This document shows positions 6,064 through 11,448 of a stretch of DNA of 11,448 bases, piece after piece. This DNA comes from DAIRUQ01 sp036803245 (GTDB lineage: Bacteria; Chloroflexota; Anaerolineae; UBA1429). Numbering within the stretch: the first letter of the stretch is position 1; each line of letters opens with the position of its first letter. Under the pieces are notes generated by a model. That model was not told the origin of the DNA, made no database searches, and worked only from the letters and a program-made list of their open reading frames with translations. The DNA lies in NCBI GenBank assembly GCA_036803245.1, contig DAIRUQ010000094.1, positions 1-11,448 on the forward strand, read 5' to 3'. The translations under genes were made by a program, and so were the position numbers.

Positions 6064-7148
6064 TGGCGGCCATCGGTTACGAGATTCTGCGACGGGATCT
6101 GATCTGCCGGGAGCCCGGGCGGTACCTCGGATGGCCCTCGGTGGCGTTACGCAGCAATGGCGAGCTGGTGGTGGTCTTTTCTGGGCGCCGCGATGAGCAT
6201 ATCTGTCCCTTTGGTGTGACCGAGCTGGTCCGCAGCCACGATCAAGGCCGTAGCTGGAGCGAGCCCGAGTTGGTCAATGATACGCCGCTGGATGACCGCG
6301 ATGCTGGCATCATCGAGACGCCCAAGGGCGCCCTGCTGATCTCCTGGTTCACTTCCGTGGCCTTTGTCGAGTGGGCCGAACGCCTGCGGGATACCCCTGG
6401 CTATGGGCCGGAGATGATTGACGGCTGGCGGGAGCGGATCGAGCGGGCGACCCCCGAGATCAAGCGTGCCTGGCTGGGATCGTTCGTGCGGCGCTCTGAG
6501 AACGGTGGACGCTCGTGGGGGGTGCCCACACGCGTGTGGGGATCGGCGCCCCATGGCCCGGCCGCCCTGCGCGATGGTCGCTTGATCTATGTCGGGCGGC
6601 GCTACTGGGAGGGCCCCGACGCGCTGGTGGTGGAGGAATCCACCGACGACGGCGAGACCTGGCAGGTCCGGGGGGAGATTCCGGTGCCGGGCGACGAACC
6701 CTTTGACCGCTACCACGAGCCCCACGTGGTCGAGACCGAGGACGGCGACCTGGTGGCGTTCTTTCGCTACGCCTCTCCGCGAGACGAGGACTGGAACATG
6801 CGTCAGTCGCGTAGCATAGATGGGGGGCGGATCTGGTCGGTAGCGGAGAATACGGGCATTCTCGGATACCCGCCGCATCTGTTGCGGCTACGCAACGGCT
6901 GGCTGTTGCTGACCTTTGGCCGTCGCTTTGTGCCGTACGGGCAACGCGCGGTCTTGAGCCTGGACGGCGGCCGCAGCTGGGATGTGGAGCACCAGATGGT
7001 GGTGGCCCCCTCGCCCAACGCGGATATGGGCTACCCCGCAACGGTGCAGCTCGAGGATGGAACGCTCTACACGGTCCACTATCAGATCGCTCGTCCGGGC
7101 GAAAAAGCGTCTATTCTGGGCACCCATTGGCGCCTGGAGGGGGTGTAG
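6063..7148 (+). CDS. Sialidase-like (BNR/Asp-box) beta-propeller protein
   Basis: 361-residue protein of the sialidase (neuraminidase) superfamily. Five Asp-box motifs of form SxDxGxxW mark propeller blades: SHDQGRSW 58-65, SENGGRSW 145-152, STDDGETW 193-200, SIDGGRIW 251-258 and SLDGGRSW 299-306. True exo-sialidases carry an N-terminal FRIP arginine motif; here the corresponding strand reads YLGWPS (21-26), followed by GRRDEHICPFG at 41-51, a variant I associate with uncharacterised sialidase-like proteins. Possible remaining active-site parts are HEP at 218-220, GRR at 286-288 and a C-terminal Tyr (YTVHY, 336-340). There is no signal peptide, so it should act inside the cell. It is translationally coupled to the TIM-barrel gene. 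Sialic acid as substrate is unproven. Confidence 0.85.
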   Translation: MAAIGYEILRRDLICREPGRYLGWPSVALRSNGELVVVFSGRRDEHICPFGVTELVRSHDQGRSWSEPELVNDTPLDDRDAGIIETPKGALLISWFTSVAFVEWAERLRDTPGYGPEMIDGWRERIERATPEIKRAWLGSFVRRSENGGRSWGVPTRVWGSAPHGPAALRDGRLIYVGRRYWEGPDALVVEESTDDGETWQVRGEIPVPGDEPFDRYHEPHVVETEDGDLVAFFRYASPRDEDWNMRQSRSIDGGRIWSVAENTGILGYPPHLLRLRNGWLLLTFGRRFVPYGQRAVLSLDGGRSWDVEHQMVVAPSPNADMGYPATVQLEDGTLYTVHYQIARPGEKASILGTHWRLEGV

Positions 7149-7150
7149 GC

Positions 7151-8398
7151 ATGGAACGACGGGTTGAGGGACTGGCGCCAGGAGACGTGGCCATCCTGCG
7201 CGAGCTGGCGCGCCGCGTGGCCGCGTTGGCGCACGAGCCGATCATGGCCGAGAGGCGCGAGATGTGGGTGCGTCACAACATGCTGGACCCGGTACGCCCG
7301 ATGGTGCTGGTCTTTCCAGAAGGTTCGTGGCGCGAGCTGTTGCCGATATCGGCCCTGCGTTGCGAGGGCGAGGAGGCGCGCCGGATCGAGTGGGGGCTGC
7401 GGCAGCGGATCTACTATCATGAGCATATTCCCGATGATACCGTCATCGAGGCCGAGTGGCTGGTTCACCGCGCTATCTCCGTATCGGGCTGGGGACTGGA
7501 GCCAGAGCACGAGCCGAGCGCACAGGAGACCGGGGCGTGGGGGTTCCGGCCGGTCATCCACGACGAGCGCGATCTGGACAAGCTAACCTTTCCACGGGTG
7601 CACGTGGATGCGCTGGAGACGTCCCGCCGATTGGCGCAGGCCCACGCCCTCTTTGACGGCATCCTGCCCGTTCGCCTCGTGGGCGTGCAGCACATCAGCT
7701 TTCATTTGATGAGCATCTATTGCCAGTTGCGTGGGCTGGAGCAGGTTATGTGGGACATGTACGATCAGCCAGCCATGCTGCATCGCGCGATGCGCATCCT
7801 CGAGGAGGGGCATCATCGGCTGGTGGACCAGTACATCGCCTTGGGCCTGCTCGATCTGAACAACGACGGAACCTATCACTCTTCTGGCGGTGTGGGCTAT
7901 ACCCGAGAGTTGCCGGCTCCTGACTATCGGTCCGGTAGGGTGCGACCGATCGACATGTGGAGCTCGGCCGAGGCCCAGGAGATGGCCGAGGTCTCGCCGC
8001 CCATGCACCGCGAGTTCATCCTGGAATACGAGAAGCGGCTTCTGGCGCGGTTCGGACTGAACGGCTACGGCTGCTGCGAGAACCTGTGCGACAAGCTAGA
8101 CGACGTGTTTACCATTCCGCGCATCCGGCGGATCTCTATCTCGCCCTTTGCGCCAGTGGCGCCGTGCGCCGAAAGGCTCGGTGCGGACTATATCTACTCC
8201 TGGAAGCCGCACCCAGCGTTCCTAGTGGGCGGATTCGATGAGGGTGCGCTCCGTCAGTACCTCCGAGAGGCGCTGGAGGCTACCCGCGGTTGTGTGGTCG
8301 AGATGATCCTGAAGGACACCCACACCTGCGAGGGACATCCGGAGCGCTTTACCCGCTGGACCGAGATCGCCAAGGAGCTGGCTGCGGAATACGCCTAG
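7151..8398 (+). CDS. URO-D superfamily protein (uroporphyrinogen decarboxylase / MtaA-like)
   Basis: 415-residue protein whose C-terminal half resembles the uroporphyrinogen decarboxylase superfamily, which includes both heme-pathway decarboxylases and zinc-dependent corrinoid:CoM/THF methyltransferases. Visible are GYGCCENLCD at 305-314 and KDTHTCEGHPERF at 388-400. Cys308/309 and the His391/Cys393 pair could bind zinc as in the methyltransferase branch, though ligand order is uncertain. The N-terminal 120 or so residues are an extension often seen in uncharacterised members that sit in sugar-catabolic clusters; a true HemE is shorter, near 350 residues, and normally lies among heme genes. 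ATG 7151 follows the previous stop by two bases, with GGAGG at 7136-7140 upstream. No corrinoid-binding protein is encoded nearby. The exact reaction is unknown. Confidence 0.8.
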   Translation: MERRVEGLAPGDVAILRELARRVAALAHEPIMAERREMWVRHNMLDPVRPMVLVFPEGSWRELLPISALRCEGEEARRIEWGLRQRIYYHEHIPDDTVIEAEWLVHRAISVSGWGLEPEHEPSAQETGAWGFRPVIHDERDLDKLTFPRVHVDALETSRRLAQAHALFDGILPVRLVGVQHISFHLMSIYCQLRGLEQVMWDMYDQPAMLHRAMRILEEGHHRLVDQYIALGLLDLNNDGTYHSSGGVGYTRELPAPDYRSGRVRPIDMWSSAEAQEMAEVSPPMHREFILEYEKRLLARFGLNGYGCCENLCDKLDDVFTIPRIRRISISPFAPVAPCAERLGADYIYSWKPHPAFLVGGFDEGALRQYLREALEATRGCVVEMILKDTHTCEGHPERFTRWTEIAKELAAEYA

Positions 8399-8412
8399 AG
8401 AGGAGACCGACC

Positions 8413-9399
8413 ATGGAATACCGCGAACTGGGCAGGACCGGCTTGGCGGTTAGCCGGCTGGGGCTGGGAGGGCTTTTTGTCTCCAAGGTGGGTGGGCCCT
8501 ACGAACAGGCCCGGGCGGCCGTTCACCGTGCCATCGAGCTGGGCATCAACTACCTCGATACAGCTCCAGGCTATCTCGATAGCGAAGAGGTGTTGGGTCG
8601 AGCGCTGGCCGACGTGGACGCACCCCTGGTTCTGTCTACCAAGCTGGGTGGGCGCCCGCAACCGTTCAACGCGCAGGATCCGGATCAGCTCTATGCCTCC
8701 TTTGAGGAGAGCCTGCGCCTTCTGGGCCGCGACTATGTGGACATGCTCATCATCCACGAGCCGGATCGCCCCGGCCAGTATGACTGGTGGGCCGACAAGG
8801 CAAGTTTTGACGGGCCGGTGATGGACGTCTTAGCCCAGCTGCGAGATCAGGGGCGCATCGGGTATCTCGGTCTGGGCGGCACCACGGCTTACGAGTTGGC
8901 GCGGATCATCCGCACAGGGAAATTCGACGTTGTCCTGACTGCCTTTAACTATAGCCTCTTGTGGCGTGAGGCCGAGATCGAGGTGCTGCCGGCTGCCGTC
9001 GAGCAGGGTATGGGCATCATTGCTGGCTCGCCGCTGCAGCAAGGTGCGCTGTCCCGCCGCTATGACGACCAAGTGCGCCACGGTGCGCCTTGGCTGAGCA
9101 AGCCCCGCCGCGAGCAATACCTAAAGCTCTATGCCCTGCTGGATGAGCTCGAGATGCCCATCGCAGAGCTGGCGATGCGCTTTGTGCTCTCGAACCCGGC
9201 GGTGGATACCGTCTTGACGGGCGCGCGCAGCGCTCTAGAGGTAGAGCAGAACGTCGCCACCCTGGACAAGGGGCCTCTGCCCAGCGACGTGCTCGCCCGC
9301 CTGGATGAGATCGCTGCCATGGTGCCGTTCCGTCCCTTTGAGGAGCCTTTCGGCTTGCCCTTTGGGAGGCCGTATGCGGGGCCAGGGCCGGCGGCGTAG
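8413..9399 (+). CDS. Aldo/keto reductase family oxidoreductase (aldose dehydrogenase-like)
   Basis: 328-residue NAD(P)-dependent cytoplasmic oxidoreductase with a TIM-barrel fold. The start MEYRELGRTGLAVSRLGLG is diagnostic. The catalytic tetrad is complete: Asp49 (LDTAPGY), Tyr54, Lys77 (STKLGG) and His115 (IIHEP). The cofactor-end signature near 267-280 (VLTGARSALEVEQN) is also typical. Overall it resembles the branch containing D-threo-aldose 1-dehydrogenase, L-fucose dehydrogenase and L-galactose dehydrogenase, which oxidise the anomeric carbon of sugars to lactones; this assignment is tentative. AGAGGAG at 8399-8405 lies seven bases before ATG 8413; the frame is open further upstream to 8290, but only as an overlap with the URO-D-like gene. 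The unusual Pro/Gly/Phe-rich C-terminus (about 305-328) is of unknown meaning. Confidence 0.9.
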   Translation: MEYRELGRTGLAVSRLGLGGLFVSKVGGPYEQARAAVHRAIELGINYLDTAPGYLDSEEVLGRALADVDAPLVLSTKLGGRPQPFNAQDPDQLYASFEESLRLLGRDYVDMLIIHEPDRPGQYDWWADKASFDGPVMDVLAQLRDQGRIGYLGLGGTTAYELARIIRTGKFDVVLTAFNYSLLWREAEIEVLPAAVEQGMGIIAGSPLQQGALSRRYDDQVRHGAPWLSKPRREQYLKLYALLDELEMPIAELAMRFVLSNPAVDTVLTGARSALEVEQNVATLDKGPLPSDVLARLDEIAAMVPFRPFEEPFGLPFGRPYAGPGPAA

Positions 9400-9412
9400 G
9401 GAGGATGCAACG

Positions 9413-10597
9413 ATGAAGAGGCTGATGGCTGGGCATGGACGCGTCCGCATCACGCCGCGCTACCCCGTGCATATGGCCGGGTATGGCTACCGGTCGGCCA
9501 AGAGCGCCGGCGTGCACGACGACCTGTTTGCCAATGCCGTGTATCTGACCGACGGATCCAGTCGCGCCCTCATCGTGGCGCTGGATCTGTGTTCGTTCGA
9601 TGACGAGAGTCTGTTGGAGCTCAAGGGGGCCATCGAGGCGCGCACCGGCCTAGAGCCGGCCGAGGTGCTGGTGAATACGTCCCACACCCACGCCGGCCCC
9701 ATGACGACGCGCAGGGCCTATCAGCCCTTTGAGCCCGGCTACCTCGGAGCGGCCATTGTCTGGACGGCAGAGGCGGCCGCGGCGGCGATCCAGGATGCCC
9801 AGCCGGCGACGCTGGCGGTGGGTCGGGCACCCGTAGAGATCGGCGGCAATCGACGGCAGTTCAGCCCAGACGGCACCGTCACGTTGGGGGTGAACCCCGA
9901 AGGCGAGACCCTGCAAGAGGTCAGTGTATGGCGGCTGATCCGCGAGCAGGCTTCGGATCTGATCCTGTGGACGGCGCCGGTGCACGGCGTCGTCATGGGC
10001 GACAACAACTTGATGATTTCATCCGAGTGGATGGGGGCCACGGTACGTGTCCTAGAGGCTGCCGACCCTGGGCTCAGGGCAATCTTTCTACAGGGATGCT
10101 GTGGTGACCAGAACCCCGTGCGGCAAGGGAGCACCTTTGGCTGGATGGACGCGCTGGCTGAACGGGCGGCGCGGGGCGTTCAGCAGGCCCTGCTGGAGGC
10201 CCGTGAGGTCGACCCGTTGCCGCTGGTCAACCGGTTCACCACCGTGGATCTGCTCATCGCTGAGGAGGCACGGACCGAGCAGCGCCACACGGAGCCTTGT
10301 CCCGTGCATGGCTTGCGACTGGGAGAGGCGGCGCTGGTCGGGCTGGCAGGTGAGCCGTTTGTTCGCTATGCGCTGTACGGCCGCGCCCTACATGGCGAAG
10401 ATACCACCATGGTGCTGGGCTATACCGACGGCACGATCGGCTACCTGCCCACGAAAGATGCCTACGACGAGGGCGGCTATGAGCCGGGCGCCTACGTCTG
10501 GTACCCCGATGGGGTGCCTTTGGATCCCAACGTCGAGTCGGTCGTCAAGGATGGCATGTTACGGCTGCTGAAAGAGATGGGAGCGGTACCCGCATGA
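9413..10597 (+). CDS. Neutral/alkaline ceramidase N-terminal-domain family protein, copy 1
   Basis: 394-residue protein of the neutral/alkaline non-lysosomal ceramidase family. The four zinc ligands of the family appear conserved: His91/His93 region in NTSHTHAGP (88-96), His191 in PVHGVVMG, Glu314 in AGEPFVRYAL, and a Tyr near 344-351 in GYLPTKDAY. The ceramidase loop GDVSPN, whose Ser is the nucleophile, corresponds to GCCGDQNP (228-235), with Asn in place of Ser. It is also much shorter than true ceramidases (about 650 residues), lacks their C-terminal immunoglobulin-like domain and has no signal peptide. It is thus a zinc hydrolase-like protein of unknown substrate, perhaps an amidase or esterase. 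GGGAGG at 9399-9404 precedes ATG 9413 by eight bases; the longer in-frame reading from 9305 overlaps the previous gene and is rejected. Its stop overlaps copy 2 as ATGA. Confidence 0.85.
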   Translation: MKRLMAGHGRVRITPRYPVHMAGYGYRSAKSAGVHDDLFANAVYLTDGSSRALIVALDLCSFDDESLLELKGAIEARTGLEPAEVLVNTSHTHAGPMTTRRAYQPFEPGYLGAAIVWTAEAAAAAIQDAQPATLAVGRAPVEIGGNRRQFSPDGTVTLGVNPEGETLQEVSVWRLIREQASDLILWTAPVHGVVMGDNNLMISSEWMGATVRVLEAADPGLRAIFLQGCCGDQNPVRQGSTFGWMDALAERAARGVQQALLEAREVDPLPLVNRFTTVDLLIAEEARTEQRHTEPCPVHGLRLGEAALVGLAGEPFVRYALYGRALHGEDTTMVLGYTDGTIGYLPTKDAYDEGGYEPGAYVWYPDGVPLDPNVESVVKDGMLRLLKEMGAVPA

Positions 10598-11448
10598 GTG
10601 GACTGCAGATCGGGCACGCGCGCGAACGGATCACGCCGCCGGTGGGTGTGGTGATGATGGGCTATGGTGCTCGTACCGAGCCCAGCCAGGGCATCCATGA
10701 CGACCTCTATGCCAACGCCACCGCTCTCTCCGACGGGCGTCAGTGTCTACTGCTCTTGGCGCTGGATGTCTGCGAGATGCCTCTCTACACCACGCACCTG
10801 CTCAAAGGGGCCATCTCGGGGGCGACCGGCCTGGAGCCGGACCAGATCCTGATCAACACCTCGCATACCCATGCGGGCCCAGAGGTCGGCGTCAAGGTGG
10901 GGCAGGACCCTCTGGCGCTGCAAGAGCCGGCCTATTTCGTCTGGATGGCAGGACAGGCGGCCTCGACGAGCGTGCGGGCGCTGGCGGATCTGGCGCCGGC
11001 GACGCTCAGGGTCGGGTGCGCATCGGTAGACGTGGGCGCGAGCCGGCGCGAGCGCACGGCAGAGGGGACCATCGCGATCGGCGTGGACCGTGACCGGCCG
11101 CGCTTGCCCGAGGTGACGGTGTGGCAGTTTGTCCGCCAGGCGAAGCGAGACATAGTCTGGTGGAGTTTGCCGCTCCACGGCGCCTCGGTGACGGCCAACA
11201 ACCTGCTGATCTCGTCCGAGTGGATGGGCGCGGCGGTGCGAGCCTTCGAGGATGCCAACCCGGCGAGCAGGGCGGTCTTTCTGCAGGGATGCTGTGGCGA
11301 TCAGAACCCCTACCGCGAGCGCAACTGCTTTGCGCAGACTGGGGAGCACGGGGCAGCAGTGGCCAAAGCCTTGGCCCAGGCTACCGCGAACGCCGTGCCA
11401 GTCCCGGTCACGCCCTTGGTGCACCGCCGACGTACCATCCTGCTCCCC
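10594..11448 (+). CDS. Neutral/alkaline ceramidase N-terminal-domain family protein, copy 2, cut by window end
   Basis: 285 codons are present, open to the right edge, so the C-terminal quarter or more is missing. It is a close paralogue of the preceding gene: in an ungapped hand alignment of residues 1-96, 52 are identical. Shared landmarks are RITP 12-15, HDDL 35-38, NTSHTHAGP 88-96, LHG with His195, LISSEWMG 205-212 and GCCGDQNP 232-239. The Ser nucleophile of real ceramidases is again replaced by Asn. The ATG overlaps the previous TGA (ATGA), so the pair is translationally coupled, and the two proteins may form a heteromer or act on related substrates. There is no signal peptide. The Glu and Tyr zinc ligands would lie beyond the window. 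Confidence 0.85.
   Translation, partial: MSGLQIGHARERITPPVGVVMMGYGARTEPSQGIHDDLYANATALSDGRQCLLLLALDVCEMPLYTTHLLKGAISGATGLEPDQILINTSHTHAGPEVGVKVGQDPLALQEPAYFVWMAGQAASTSVRALADLAPATLRVGCASVDVGASRRERTAEGTIAIGVDRDRPRLPEVTVWQFVRQAKRDIVWWSLPLHGASVTANNLLISSEWMGAAVRAFEDANPASRAVFLQGCCGDQNPYRERNCFAQTGEHGAAVAKALAQATANAVPVPVTPLVHRRRTILLP

Larger units (their letters stand above)
5155..11448 (+). other. Six-gene operon, right end outside the window
   Basis: Six same-strand genes follow each other with junctions of -1, +2, +14, +13 and -4 bp, and most starts have a strong GGAGG-type site inside or just after the previous gene. There is no terminator hairpin or room for an internal promoter between them. 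This strongly implies one transcript and a shared pathway. The operon continues past 11448. Confidence 0.8.

Noticed and set aside
6147..6878. 243-residue minus-strand ORF opposite the sialidase-like gene
   Set aside because: It is a shadow of the Asp-box gene, which has five clear motifs in the plus frame. No domain or start signal is visible in the antisense frame.
7151..8398. True uroporphyrinogen decarboxylase (hemE)
   Set aside because: It has an N-terminal extension and Cys/His motifs unlike HemE, and it sits among sugar-type genes rather than heme genes.

Overview
The window is GC-rich bacterial DNA, compactly coded, with nine complete protein genes, one gene cut by the right edge, and one probable small gene. 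Gene content suggests a free-living, possibly thermophilic or environmental bacterium of the Chloroflexota or a similar phylum: an MBL-rhodanese protein with the THRNED variant motif, a NatA-type ABC pair, and a sugar cluster mixing a xylose-isomerase-like TIM barrel, an Asp-box sialidase-like protein, a URO-D-like protein and ceramidase-like proteins. The phylum call is inference from family content, not from a marker gene. There are no tRNA or rRNA genes, CRISPR arrays or clear mobile elements.

Left part (1-1935). A sulfur-metabolism-type protein (131-1480) joins a metallo-beta-lactamase fold to two rhodanese domains. It is followed by a 455-base stretch without a large gene. This holds a perfect sigma-70 consensus promoter (TTGACA, 17 bp, TATAAT), a 62-codon ORF with a strong ribosome binding site, and a perfect 15-bp GC-rich hairpin. 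Together they look like a short independent transcription unit, or a leader for the next operon.

Middle part (1936-5000). A two-gene ABC-2 type export operon (ATPase and permease, overlapping by ATGA) runs rightward. A leftward ADP-ribosylglycohydrolase gene converges on it, and the two stop codons abut with no spacer.

Right part (5001-11448). A 154-bp divergent region with one good -10 box precedes a tight rightward operon of six genes: sugar phosphate isomerase/epimerase-like TIM barrel, sialidase-like beta-propeller, URO-D/methyltransferase-like protein, aldo/keto reductase, and two tandem paralogues of the neutral-ceramidase N-terminal-domain family, the second truncated by the window end. 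Gaps are between -4 and +14 bp. The set looks like an intracellular pathway that processes a sugar-containing or amide/ester-linked metabolite: hydrolysis, oxidation of an aldose, isomerisation, and a methyl-transfer or decarboxylation step. No transporter or regulator for it lies in the window. None of the sialidase-like or ceramidase-like proteins has a visible signal peptide, and the ceramidase-like pair has Asn where true ceramidases carry the catalytic Ser. The substrate is therefore unlikely to be ceramide and is unknown.
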